This document shows, one piece after another, positions 34,671-43,447 of a stretch of DNA of 64,000 bases. Numbering within the stretch: the first letter of the stretch is position 1; each line of letters begins with the position of its first letter. The notes under the pieces were generated by a model. The model made no database searches. It was not told the origin of the DNA and was given only the letters and a program-made list of their open reading frames with translations. The translations under genes were made by a program, and so were the position numbers. Source of the DNA: Streptomyces sp. PR69 (GTDB taxonomy: Bacteria; Actinomycetota; Actinomycetes; Streptomycetales; Streptomycetaceae); assembly GCF_026420845.1 (NCBI RefSeq), contig NZ_JAOWCB010000009.1, forward strand, positions 124,001-188,000, read 5' to 3'.

Positions 34671-35549
34671 GTGAACGAACACTCGAACTTCTCCGCAGGC
34701 GCCGCGGCCCGCCGGCCGGCCGCCGCGGCCCGGCCCGGCGCATCCCCGCACCAGGACTCGCTGCTGCGCTACCTCGGCGCGGTCACCGCGGCCTCCGCCC
34801 AGCAGGCCGCCCAGCGCACGCCGGCGCGTACGGCGGAGCCGAAGAAGCCGGCAGCCGAGGAGCCCGGCGTACAGCCGCCCGAGCAGCAGCCCCAGCAGCC
34901 CCCCGGGCCCGGCCCGCTCGAAGTCCGCGACGTCATGGACGTGCCCGCGCCCTCCGTTCCGGGGCAGCTGCGGTTCCCGGACATCGCCCGCGTGCTCAGC
35001 CGGGAGCGGACGGGGCTGGTGGCCGTCGTCGACGAGGAGGACCGGGTGATGGGCGTCGTCTCGGAGTCCGATCTCCTCGCCAAGGCCGCGATCGCGGCAT
35101 CCGGGCGGCGGCCGGCCCTCATCGGCCGTGCCAGGGAGCGCAGGCTCCATGAAAAGGCCCGCGGTCAGACCGCGGAGGCCTTGATGACCAGCCCCGCCAT
35201 CGCGGTGTACCCCGGCACGCCGGTCGCCGAGGCGGCATGGCTGGCCGCCCTCTCCCGCCTCAAGCGGATGCCGGTCACCGACCATGAAGGACGCCTGGTC
35301 GGCGTGGTGCACCGCAATGCGCTGCTCCAGGCCCTGCTGCGGGACGACGACCAGATCCGCTGGGAGATCGAGAGCCAGATCCTCGCCGCGGACTTCCCGG
35401 CCGCCCGCGGCCATGTCACCGTCGCCGTCCGCGACGGCGTGGTCGACCTCAGCGGCCGGATGGCCGAGGCCGACGCCAAGCAACTGATCGTGCGGATCGA
35501 GGACATCGACGATGTGATCGATGTCCGCAACCGCCTCACCGCCGCGTGA
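34671..35549 (+). CDS. CBS-domain pair plus BON domain protein
   Basis: A 292-residue protein. After a disordered Ala/Pro/Gln-rich N terminus (about residues 1-83) come two CBS motifs (VRDVMDVPAPS with GLVAVVDEEDRVMGVVSESD, and EALMTSPAIAVYPGTPVAEA with VTDHEGRLVGVVHR). A C-terminal BON domain follows (HVTVAVRDGVVDLSGRMAEA). CBS pairs bind adenosine nucleotides and BON domains bind membranes or lipids. M. tuberculosis HRP1 (Rv2626c), a DosR target, is a CBS-pair protein. The GTG start follows GGAGTGAGGAG. A nucleotide sensor role in dormancy is inferred. Confidence 0.9.
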   Translation: MNEHSNFSAGAAARRPAAAARPGASPHQDSLLRYLGAVTAASAQQAAQRTPARTAEPKKPAAEEPGVQPPEQQPQQPPGPGPLEVRDVMDVPAPSVPGQLRFPDIARVLSRERTGLVAVVDEEDRVMGVVSESDLLAKAAIAASGRRPALIGRARERRLHEKARGQTAEALMTSPAIAVYPGTPVAEAAWLAALSRLKRMPVTDHEGRLVGVVHRNALLQALLRDDDQIRWEIESQILAADFPAARGHVTVAVRDGVVDLSGRMAEADAKQLIVRIEDIDDVIDVRNRLTAA

Positions 35550-35652
35550 GACGGCGGTGAAGCGCCGTACGGGCAGCGCGGTCGTACGCGCAGGCGCACG
35601 GCGGCCGCGCCGCCGCGGGCGTGATGCGCACAAGGTGCGCCTCCCCTGAGCC

Positions 35653-38211
35653 GTGGAGCATCCTGGCACTGTGACCCGGTACCGCTCGGCCGGGCACATC
35701 CCGCCGAGTGAGAGCACGGCGCTGCCCGGCCGAGACAGCAGTGACAGCCGCGTCCCGGACGAACTGGCCCTGGTGCTCGCACAGGCCGCCGTAGGAGCGA
35801 CCGAGGCCGTCGGCGGCTACGCGGGCGGCGTCTATCTGCGCTCACGCACCCCGGGACTGCTGCGGCTCGCCGTGCTCGGCGGACTGCCGGGGCCGCTGTT
35901 CCGGCCCTGGTGGCGGATGCACGTCAACCGGCCCTTCCCCGTGGCCGAGGCATTCAGCACCGGGCACCCCGTCCACCTCGCCGACGCCGAGGAGGCCATG
36001 CGCCGCTTCCCGCAGCTCATGGCGGGGCTGCCCTTCCCCTTCGGATCGCTGTACGCCCCCGTCTTCGCTGACCAGGAGCGGTTCGGCGTGCTGGTGGTGC
36101 TGCGCGCCGCCACCCCGGGCCGGCCCGTCGGACACGCCGACCGACGCCGTATGCAGATCGCGGCCCGCCGCCTGGGCGCGGGCCTCGGCGCCCTGCACGC
36201 CGACGGCCTGGACGTCGCCTGGGACGGCGAACCTGTCGGCGTCCAGCTCCCCGGCGCCGCCCTGCCCGCCGTCCGCATCGGTCGCCTCGACTGGGACCTC
36301 GACACCGGCGCGGTCACCGCCGACGACGACGTCTGCGCCGTCCTCGGCGTGGCCCCGGAGGACTTCCCCGGCACCATCGAAGCGCTCACCGTCCGGCTCG
36401 CGCCCGAAGACGTCTACGGGCTGTGGACGCTCGCCCGGCAGACCGCCGCCTCCGACCGCCCCGTGACACGCGCCATGCGGCTCCTCGGCCCGGACGGCCG
36501 GCCCCACCGCATCGAACTGACCGGACACGGCACCCGCCCGCCCTCCAAGCAGGGCGCGTCGGGACGCCTCGTCGGCCGCCTCGTCGACCTCGGGGCCTAC
36601 CCGATCGTCGCCGACGCCACCGACCGCATGCCGCACGGCGTGTTCTCACTGGACAGGCTCGGCCGGATCACCTACGTCAACGACGAGGCCGAGGCGCTGC
36701 TCGGCCGCCCGCGCGCCGAGCTGACCGGGCACGTGCTGTGGGACGTCCTGCCCTGGTTCGCCCACCCCGCCTACGAGGAGCACTGCCGGGCCGCCATGAT
36801 CTCGCAGGAACCCGTGCACTTCATGGCCCGCAGCGACCTTGACGGCTGGCTGTCCGTGTCGCTCTACCCCGGCCACGACGGGCTGACCGCCATGCTTGCC
36901 CAGACGGAGCGGCCCGCCTATCTGCCCACCTCAGCCGCCGCCCCCGGCACCGGCCTCGGCTCGCCGGCCGACCGCGCCTCCGCGCTGTACCGCCCGGTCG
37001 CCCTGGCCATCGCCCTCACCGAGGCCGTCACCGCACGCCAGGTCTCCGCCGTCGTCACCGAGGAGCTGCTGCCCGCCTTCGGCGGCCGCCAGCTCGCGAT
37101 CTACCTGCTGAGCGACCGCCGTCTCTACCTCGCCTGGGAGACCGGCTTCCCCCAGGGCTTCCTCGACCGCTTCGACGGCGTCGGCCTCGACGCCCGGCTG
37201 CCCGGCGTCGAGACGCTCACCACCGGCCGCCCCATCTTCTTCGAATCCATGCAGCGCCTGGCCACCGCCTACCCCGGCATCCCCATAGACGCCAACGTCG
37301 GCGCCCGCGCCTTTCTGCCGCTGATCGCCTCCGGCCGCCCCGTCGGCTCCTGCATCCTCGGCTTCGACCAGCCCCGCGGCTTCAGCCCCGAAGAACGCAC
37401 CGTGCTCACCGCGCTGGCCGGACTGATCGCCCAGGCCCTCCAGCGGGCCCGCCGGTACGACACCGAGGCCGCGCTCGCCCGCGGACTCCAGGACGGCCTG
37501 CTGCCCCACCGGCTGCCCGCCGTCCGGCACGTCGACACCATCGGCCGCTATCTGCCCGGCACCCAGGACATGGACGTCGGCGGCGACTGGTACGACGTCG
37601 TCGAGACCGACCAGGGCCTCGCCCTGGTCATCGGAGACGTCCAGGGCCACGGCGTCGCCGCGGCGGCCACCATGGGACAGCTCCGCAGCGCCGTGCACTC
37701 CTTCGCGCTCAGCGGGCAGGAGCCGCAGGCCGTGATGAGCGGCGTCAACCGGCTGCTCATCGACCTCGACCCCGGCCAGTTCGCCAGCTGCTGCTACGTC
37801 GTCCTCGACCCGGCGAGCGGCCGCGCCCGCGCGGTGCGGGCCGGACACCCGCAGCCGCTGCTCCGCCGCCCCGACGGCGTCACCGACGTCCTCGACCTGC
37901 CGGGCGGGGTGGTCCTCGGCGTCGACCCCGAAGCGTCCTATCCGGTCACCGAGCTGCGGCTGGCGCCGGGAGACATGCTGGCCCTCTACACCGACGGGCT
38001 CGTCGAACAGCCCGGCGTCGACATCGACGTCGGCGTGGAGCGGCTGCGCGCCACGCTGGCCGCGACCGCCTCGCTGTCGCTCGCCGAGACCGCCGACCGG
38101 GTGATCCGCGAGGCCAGGCAGACCGCGGACCGGCCCGACGACATCGCGCTGCTGCTCGCCGCCCGCTGGCAGGACGATGGCGCGCCCGCCGACGAGGGGG
38201 ACGCCGCATGA
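35653..38211 (+). CDS. GAF/PAS sensor with C-terminal SpoIIE phosphatase
   Basis: An 852-residue soluble sensor-phosphatase. An N-terminal GAF-like domain covers about 35-180. PAS domains follow (GRLDWDLDTGAVTADDDVCA and GVFSLDRLGRITYVNDEAEA). A second GAF domain spans about 450-605. The C-terminal SpoIIE/PP2C part has GRYLPGTQDMDVGGDWYDVV, IGDVQGHGVAAAATMGQLRS, VRAGHPQPLL and YTDGLVEQPG, with the metal-binding Asp/Gly residues intact. It lacks the HATPase domain that its neighbour has. The start is GTG 35653; GTG 35671 is possible. It overlaps the next gene by ATGA, so both are made together. Confidence 0.9.
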   Translation: MEHPGTVTRYRSAGHIPPSESTALPGRDSSDSRVPDELALVLAQAAVGATEAVGGYAGGVYLRSRTPGLLRLAVLGGLPGPLFRPWWRMHVNRPFPVAEAFSTGHPVHLADAEEAMRRFPQLMAGLPFPFGSLYAPVFADQERFGVLVVLRAATPGRPVGHADRRRMQIAARRLGAGLGALHADGLDVAWDGEPVGVQLPGAALPAVRIGRLDWDLDTGAVTADDDVCAVLGVAPEDFPGTIEALTVRLAPEDVYGLWTLARQTAASDRPVTRAMRLLGPDGRPHRIELTGHGTRPPSKQGASGRLVGRLVDLGAYPIVADATDRMPHGVFSLDRLGRITYVNDEAEALLGRPRAELTGHVLWDVLPWFAHPAYEEHCRAAMISQEPVHFMARSDLDGWLSVSLYPGHDGLTAMLAQTERPAYLPTSAAAPGTGLGSPADRASALYRPVALAIALTEAVTARQVSAVVTEELLPAFGGRQLAIYLLSDRRLYLAWETGFPQGFLDRFDGVGLDARLPGVETLTTGRPIFFESMQRLATAYPGIPIDANVGARAFLPLIASGRPVGSCILGFDQPRGFSPEERTVLTALAGLIAQALQRARRYDTEAALARGLQDGLLPHRLPAVRHVDTIGRYLPGTQDMDVGGDWYDVVETDQGLALVIGDVQGHGVAAAATMGQLRSAVHSFALSGQEPQAVMSGVNRLLIDLDPGQFASCCYVVLDPASGRARAVRAGHPQPLLRRPDGVTDVLDLPGGVVLGVDPEASYPVTELRLAPGDMLALYTDGLVEQPGVDIDVGVERLRATLAATASLSLAETADRVIREARQTADRPDDIALLLAARWQDDGAPADEGDAA

Positions 38212-40649
38212 GCACGGTCAACCCGGCCGAAGAAGTCGATGTGCACGGCCCTCTCGACGTCACCCGGGCCGCCACGGCCGTGCTCGACGCCGACGGCGTG
38301 ATCGTCGGCTGGAGCCCCGCCGCCGAGCGCCTGCTCGGCTACGGGCCCGGGGAGATCCTCGGACGCCCCGCCGCCGCGCTGCTGGCCTCCCGCAACGCCC
38401 ACGGCGACGTCCTGGCCGACCCGGCAGCCGAAGCCGCGCACCGCCACCGGGTGCTGGTGCTGCGGCACCGCGACGGCCACCCCCTGCGCATCGCGGCCGC
38501 CCGGCTCGCCCTCGCCCACCACGGCGCGGGCCCCGCCCGGCTGCTCGCCCTCGCCGCCGCGGACGAGACCGAGCAGTGGGAGGCGCTGCAGTCGATGCTC
38601 AAGGGCCTCGCCACCCAGTCGCCCGTCGGCCTGGCCATCTACGACACCCGGCTGAAGGTGGTGTGGACCAACGCCGCCCTGTACGAGGAGATGGGCCCGG
38701 CCGACTACCACGGCGTCGGCCCCGACGACATGGTCACCCACGGCGAGATCCTCTCCGCCCGCCGCACGGGCACCCTGGAGGAGACCATGCGGGAGGTGCT
38801 CGCCACCGGCGAGCCGGTCATCGAGCTCCACTACCGCGGCCGCCCGCCCGTCGACCCCGACCGCGACCACGTCTGGTCCTGCTCCTACTACCGGCTCCAG
38901 GACGCGGCAGGCGTCACCCTCGGCGTCTGCGAGGAGACGGTGGACATCACCGACCGCTATCTCGCCCAGCAGCGCCTCGATCTGCTGGTACGGGCCGGAG
39001 GGCGCGTGGGCACCACCCTGGACATGGACCGCACCGCCCGGGAGCTGTGCTCCGTCGCGGTCCCCGGCTTCGCCGACGAGGCCGCCGTCGACGTCCTCGC
39101 CGCCGTCCTGGACGGCGAACTGCCCCCGCCCGGCCCGGTCCCGGCCACCGGCCTGGTACGGGTGTGGGACACCAGTGGCCGTACGACGTCCCCGCCGCCG
39201 GCCGGACGGCCCCCCGGCAGACGACACACCGCGTACCCGCCCGACGCACCCCAGGCACGCAGCCTGGCCACCGGCCACCATGTGCTGGAGCACCCCGGCG
39301 AAGGCGCCGAAGGGGCCGCGGGGACCTTGGCGGCGACGGCGTCCCTGCTGGCCGTGCCGCTGCGCGCCGAAGGAGTCACCCTCGGGGTGGTCACCTTCAC
39401 CCGGACCCGGCACCCCGACCCCTTCGACACCGCCGAGCTGGCCGTCGCACATGAGCTGGTGGCGCGGACCGCGGTCTGTCTGGACAACGCCCGCCGCTAC
39501 ACCCGCGAGCACTCCGCCGCCCTGCTGCTCCAGCGCAGCCTGCTGCCCCGCAGGCTGCCCCGGCTCACCGCGGCCGAACTCGCCTACCGCTATCTGCCCG
39601 CGGACAGCAAGGCCGGGGTGGGCGGCGACTGGTTCGACGTCATCCCCCTGTCGGGCACCCGCGTGGCCCTCGTCGTCGGCGACGTCGTCGGCCACGGGCT
39701 GACGGCCGCCGCCACCATGGGGCGGCTGCGCACCAGCGTCAGGGCGCTCGCCCAGCTCGACCTCGCGCCCGACGAGCTGCTGGCCCGCCTCGACGACCTC
39801 GTGGTGCAGATCCCCGACCACCTCCGCGAGGCCGGGGAACCGCGGCAGCCGGCACCGGAGGAGCCCACCGAGGACGAAGCGGTCGGCGTGACCTGCCTGT
39901 ACGCCGTCTACGACCCGGTCTCCGCGCTGTGCCGCATGGCGCGGGCCGGCCATCCGCCGCCCGCGGTCGTCGACCCCGCGTCCGGCGCCGTCGACTTCCC
40001 CGACATCCCCGCCGGCCCGCCGCTGGGTCTGGGCGGCCTGCCGTTTGAATCCATGGAGATGGAGCTCCCCGAGGGCAGCGTCCTCGCACTGTTCACCGAC
40101 GGTCTCGTCCGCGGCCGCGGCCGGGACCCCGCCGCCGGCCTGGACGCCCTGCGCGACACCCTCGCCGATGTCGCACAGCCCCTTGAGACGCTGTGCGACC
40201 GCGCCGTCGCCCGGCTGCTGCCCGACGGCGCGGTCGACGACGACGCCGCGCTCCTGCTGGTGCGCACCCGCATCCTCGACCGGCACCAGGTGGCCGTATG
40301 GGAGCTCGCCGCCGACCCCGAGGTCGTGGGCCTCGCCCGCGCCGAGGCCGGACGCCAGATCCGCGAGTGGGGCCTGGACGAGCATGCGTTCACCACCGAA
40401 CTGGTGGTCAGCGAGCTGGTCACCAACGCCATCCGATACGCCGGAGGCCCCATCCAGGTACGCCTCATCCGCGACCGCACACTGATCTGCGAGGTCTCCG
40501 ACACCGGCCACACCTCACCGCATCTGCGCCGCGCGGGCAGCGAGGACGAGGGCGGCCGGGGGCTGTTCCTGATCGCCCAGCTGACGCAGCAGTGGGGCAC
40601 GCGCTATACGCCGACGGGCAAGACGATCTGGGCGGAGCAGCAGCTGTAG
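38208..40649 (+). CDS. PAS/GAF sensor with SpoIIE phosphatase and HATPase domains
   Basis: An 813-residue protein. PAS 1 (TAVLDADGVIVGWSPAAERL), PAS 2 (QSPVGLAIYDTRLKVVWTNA) and GAF (about 265-430) lead to SpoIIE (GVGGDWFDVIPLSGTRVALV, VGDVVGHGLTAAATMGRLRT, FTDGLVRGRG). A C-terminal anti-sigma-type ATPase closes it (LVVSELVTNAIRYAG, SEDEGGRGLFLIAQLTQQWG). Both catalytic modules look active, so it could both dephosphorylate and phosphorylate STAS-type partners. It is ATGA-coupled to the preceding phosphatase. Downstream stands a palindromic repeat that probably ends the transcript. Confidence 0.92.
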   Translation: MSTVNPAEEVDVHGPLDVTRAATAVLDADGVIVGWSPAAERLLGYGPGEILGRPAAALLASRNAHGDVLADPAAEAAHRHRVLVLRHRDGHPLRIAAARLALAHHGAGPARLLALAAADETEQWEALQSMLKGLATQSPVGLAIYDTRLKVVWTNAALYEEMGPADYHGVGPDDMVTHGEILSARRTGTLEETMREVLATGEPVIELHYRGRPPVDPDRDHVWSCSYYRLQDAAGVTLGVCEETVDITDRYLAQQRLDLLVRAGGRVGTTLDMDRTARELCSVAVPGFADEAAVDVLAAVLDGELPPPGPVPATGLVRVWDTSGRTTSPPPAGRPPGRRHTAYPPDAPQARSLATGHHVLEHPGEGAEGAAGTLAATASLLAVPLRAEGVTLGVVTFTRTRHPDPFDTAELAVAHELVARTAVCLDNARRYTREHSAALLLQRSLLPRRLPRLTAAELAYRYLPADSKAGVGGDWFDVIPLSGTRVALVVGDVVGHGLTAAATMGRLRTSVRALAQLDLAPDELLARLDDLVVQIPDHLREAGEPRQPAPEEPTEDEAVGVTCLYAVYDPVSALCRMARAGHPPPAVVDPASGAVDFPDIPAGPPLGLGGLPFESMEMELPEGSVLALFTDGLVRGRGRDPAAGLDALRDTLADVAQPLETLCDRAVARLLPDGAVDDDAALLLVRTRILDRHQVAVWELAADPEVVGLARAEAGRQIREWGLDEHAFTTELVVSELVTNAIRYAGGPIQVRLIRDRTLICEVSDTGHTSPHLRRAGSEDEGGRGLFLIAQLTQQWGTRYTPTGKTIWAEQQL

Positions 40650-40717
40650 GCCGCGGTCGCGCGGGGCGGGCGGAACGGGTGCAGCATGGAAGGGAGAACC
40701 GGGGCGTTTCGGGCGGT

Positions 40718-40895
40718 ACTGGGGGCTCCGCCCCCAGACCCCAGGTACGGCCTGACGGCCGTGTCCTCAAACGCCGGACGGGCTTCATTTGGCTGCGCCA
40801 AATCCCAGCCCCACCGGCGTTTGAGGCGCGAGGGCCAGCACAATCCAGCCCCGCCGGCGTTTGAGGCGCGGGGGTCTGGGGGCGGAGCCCCCAGT
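40718..40895. repeat. Intergenic palindromic repeat bounded by a 25-bp perfect inverted repeat (copy 2)
   Basis: The 301-bp gap holds no gene. Perfect 25-bp arms at 40718-40742 and 40871-40895 (cores GGGGGCTCCGCCCCC and GGGGGCGGAGCCCCC) bound about 128 bp. Inside, CCGGCGTTTGAGGCGCG occurs twice (about 40817 and 40855) and an inverted TCCTCAAACGCCGGACGGGC once (40761-40780). The same modules appear near 59854 and 62981. It ends 55 bp before the DUF4242 gene. Confidence 0.85.
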
Positions 40896-40950
40896 TTCGG
40901 GAAGGCAACGCCCCGCAACCCGCACGGCACACCGCGGAGGTGTTTGCACC

Positions 40951-41199
40951 ATGGCCAAGTACATGGACGTCCACCACGGAATGAAGGGCATCACCGCCGA
41001 ACAGCTGAAGGCCGCCCACCAAGCCGACCTCGCCGTCGAGAAGGACGAGGGCGTGCACTTCGAGCGGGCCTGGGCCGACCCGGAGTCGGGGACGGTGTAC
41101 TGCCTGTCCGAGGCCCCCTCCCCGGAGGCGGTGCAGCGCGTTCACGAACGCGCCGGGCACAAGGCCGACGAGGTGCACCCGGTGCCGATCACCGTGTGA
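40951..41199 (+). CDS. DUF4242 ferredoxin-like small protein (SCO4226-like)
   Basis: An 82-residue protein (YMDVHHGMKGITAEQLKAAH, VHFERAWADPESGTVYCLSE, APSPEAVQRVHERAGH). It matches the DUF4242 family, ferredoxin-like alpha/beta proteins; S. coelicolor SCO4226, of the same size, binds nickel. The His-rich N terminus (DVHHGM) fits metal binding. The ATG follows GCGGAGG. It stands alone between the repeat element and the convergent protease gene, from which only a CCCGCA-type hexamer run of 30 bp separates it. Confidence 0.87.
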   Translation: MAKYMDVHHGMKGITAEQLKAAHQADLAVEKDEGVHFERAWADPESGTVYCLSEAPSPEAVQRVHERAGHKADEVHPVPITV

Positions 41200-41229
41200 C
41201 CCGCACCCGCACCCGCACCCGCATGGCGT

Positions 41230-42294
41230 TCAGACGAAGTTGATCCCCGCGCGGCTCAGCAGCGGATCGTCCATCAGCTGCCACAGCGGCACGGCGTAGT
41301 TGCCGAAGCCGTAGCGGCCGCCGAAGTGGAGACCGAGCACCCGGTGGTCGGCCAGGTCGAAGACCGGCGAGCCGCTGTTGCCGCCGAGGGTCGAGCAGTC
41401 GTGCTTCATCACATTCTGCCCGGGGACGAGTTCGGTCGCGGTCCCGGGCTGGAGGCGTTTGACGTTGTAGACGTCCATGAAGATCCTGCGCATCGATTCG
41501 GGTTCATTGCGCCGGCCGTCCCATGCGGGATAGCCCACGCAGTACACCGGACGCCCTGGCAGATCGGCCGGCGCGTCCGCCGCCACGGCGAGCGGCGTCG
41601 GCAGTGCGGTGCCGTTCACCGGGGGCGCGATGCGCAGCAGCGCCATGTCCGCCTCCGGATGGACGCCGAGCACCTCGGTGATCGTGAACGTGGGTGAGGC
41701 GGCGCCCGGCAGTGTGCCGAACTCCTCGGCGAAGTCCAGCTCGGCGCTCACGCCCTGCTGGAAGGTCCACCCCGCGGCGTCCCCCCGGACGAACTCCACC
41801 GCGACATGACGATTCGTCATGATCACATCGGCGCCGACGAGGAACCCGGTGCCGACCCAGTCCAGATTGACATGGCCCGACACCTCCACCCGGCCGACGC
41901 GCGCCAGCGAGGTGCGGATGGCGGCCCGGTGGTCTTCGAGGACCGCCCAGTCGCCCTGCTGCACCGGGAAGTCGCCGCCCTGCACCAGAATCGCGGGCCT
42001 GCCTTCGAGCAGGACGATGGCCTCGATGCCGAACGACTCGTCGTCGCCGATCTCGTCGGCCCGCCCGGCGGCGAGCTTGTCCAGGCCGCTCGCTCCCGCC
42101 TCCAGCACCCGCGCCCGCTCCAGCTCCGCGAAGTGGGCGATCTGCCCCGCGGGGGCGTCGTCGGTGTGCAGCTGCCGGGAGGACTCGGGAACCTCCTGCA
42201 GCACCCGCTCCCGCACCCGCCGCGCGACCTCCCGCGGGTCCGCGAAGATCTCCTGGGCTGTCGCCGCCACCGGCGATCTGCTTCTCCTGGCCAT
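41230..42294 (-). CDS. Trypsin-like serine protease, last gene of the conflict-type operon
   Basis: A 354-residue protein with no signal peptide, so cytoplasmic. The first 140 residues are helical then beta (DPREVARRVRERVLQEVPES, GIEAIVLLEGRPAILVQGGD). The protease fold follows with the triad His163 (TNRHVAVEF), Asp216 (PEADMALL) and Ser307 (GGNSGSP). The ATG at 42294 has GAGGAGG upstream. It lies 28 bp after a second protease gene in the same operon. Proteases like this are effectors in NTPase-controlled conflict systems. The cleavage target is unknown. Confidence 0.9.
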   Translation of the reverse strand: MARRSRSPVAATAQEIFADPREVARRVRERVLQEVPESSRQLHTDDAPAGQIAHFAELERARVLEAGASGLDKLAAGRADEIGDDESFGIEAIVLLEGRPAILVQGGDFPVQQGDWAVLEDHRAAIRTSLARVGRVEVSGHVNLDWVGTGFLVGADVIMTNRHVAVEFVRGDAAGWTFQQGVSAELDFAEEFGTLPGAASPTFTITEVLGVHPEADMALLRIAPPVNGTALPTPLAVAADAPADLPGRPVYCVGYPAWDGRRNEPESMRRIFMDVYNVKRLQPGTATELVPGQNVMKHDCSTLGGNSGSPVFDLADHRVLGLHFGGRYGFGNYAVPLWQLMDDPLLSRAGINFV

Positions 42295-42322
42295 GGACCT
42301 CGACCTCCTCACGTCCGCCTGC

Positions 42323-43447
42323 TCAGTTCCGCTGTGCCGCCAGGATCTCGGCGTGCACGTCCGGCGCGTGCTGCGCCAGATGCGCGAGCACCGCGCTGAT
42401 CTGCGTTCCTACGTTGACAAACGCGGTGCTTCTGCCCTGGAAGGAGACGTTCTCGACGCGCCGCGTGCCCCGGTGCAGGGCCACGACCTTCCAGTCGTCC
42501 GTCATGACGGGCGATCCGGAGGAGCCGCCGCGTGTGTCGGTGAAGTACCGCACATCGCGCTCGTCCGCCTCGTAGACGAGGTTGTTGCGCAGGGCGACCC
42601 GCTTCGGCAGCCCGCCCGGATGCTGAATGATGTTGACGGCGGCCACCTCCCCCGCGGCGACCTTCAGCGGGGCCGCGGCCAGTGAGAGCACCGGCCGCGA
42701 GGGGCCAGGGGCCATCCGCAGCACCGCGTAGTCCAGCTGCGGGTCGGAGGCGAGCAGCCCGACGGCCCGCGCCTCCTCGGTCTCGCCGTCCTCGCCCTCG
42801 TAGTCGAACCGCGCATGCGTGTGCCGCGCCTGGAGGGCCAGGTCGTCCGGCGTCGCCAGGACCCGGGCGCCGCCGCTTGAGGTGCGGGCGTTGACCACAT
42901 GGTGGTTGGTGACCAGCAGGTCAGGGGCGATGAGCCAGCCCGTGCCCGCGTGCGGATGGCCGGCCGGCTGCAACGGCGCCCCGCCCTCGTACGGTGGGAC
43001 CCTGACGCGGGCGACGGCCGCGCCCGCCAGGTCGCCGCTCCGCAGAAACGCGAACGGGACGGTGTCGTCGCGGTGGATGATCTGCTCTTTGATCTCTGGC
43101 GCCGCCCGCCCCGCGAGCACATCCGGCTCGCCGCCCGCGTCCCGCGCGACATCGTCCAGCGCCTGCTGCAGCACGGCCGCGGGTCCCGCTTCCGCGGTCT
43201 GCGCCACGGCGTTGCGCAGCCAGATCTCCAGCGGCACCGAGCCGTCGATCAGCCGCTCCACCCGGTTCATCTCCGTCAGATCCGAGTGCACCTGACGGCC
43301 CGGCGCGGCGTGCAGCGGCAGCGTGCCGCGGTAGCGGGGCAGAATGCCGTCGAAGAGCAGCGGCCGCACCGAGGGGTCGGCGAGCCCGCTCTCCAGCGCC
43401 GCGTCCCGCACCCGCAGCAGCGCCTCGGGGGACAGATACGCGGTCAT
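42323..43447 (-). CDS. Trypsin-like serine protease with N-terminal effector-associated-type adaptor domain
   Basis: A 374-residue cytoplasmic protein. Residues 1-100 form an all-helical domain ending in the motif MNRVERLIDGSVPLEIWLRN. This looks like an effector-associated (death-like adaptor) domain, of the kind that pairs effectors with STAND NTPases. The protease domain has His183 (TNHHVV), Asp239 (PQLDYAVL) and Ser310 (GGSSGSP). The start overlaps the STAND gene stop (ATGA), so both are made in a fixed ratio. The EAD subtype is not assigned. Role inferred: recruited and unleashed by the STAND protein. Confidence 0.88.
   Translation of the reverse strand: MTAYLSPEALLRVRDAALESGLADPSVRPLLFDGILPRYRGTLPLHAAPGRQVHSDLTEMNRVERLIDGSVPLEIWLRNAVAQTAEAGPAAVLQQALDDVARDAGGEPDVLAGRAAPEIKEQIIHRDDTVPFAFLRSGDLAGAAVARVRVPPYEGGAPLQPAGHPHAGTGWLIAPDLLVTNHHVVNARTSSGGARVLATPDDLALQARHTHARFDYEGEDGETEEARAVGLLASDPQLDYAVLRMAPGPSRPVLSLAAAPLKVAAGEVAAVNIIQHPGGLPKRVALRNNLVYEADERDVRYFTDTRGGSSGSPVMTDDWKVVALHRGTRRVENVSFQGRSTAFVNVGTQISAVLAHLAQHAPDVHAEILAAQRN

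Noticed and set aside
37986..40511. An 841-codon minus-strand open frame opposite the second SpoIIE protein
   Set aside because: Antisense shadow; no homology-like motif, and it spans an ATGA-coupled pair of real genes.
40951..41199. DUF4242 gene as cargo of the palindromic repeat element
   Set aside because: It lies outside the 25-bp inverted ends (the element ends at 40895), and no right-hand copy follows it.
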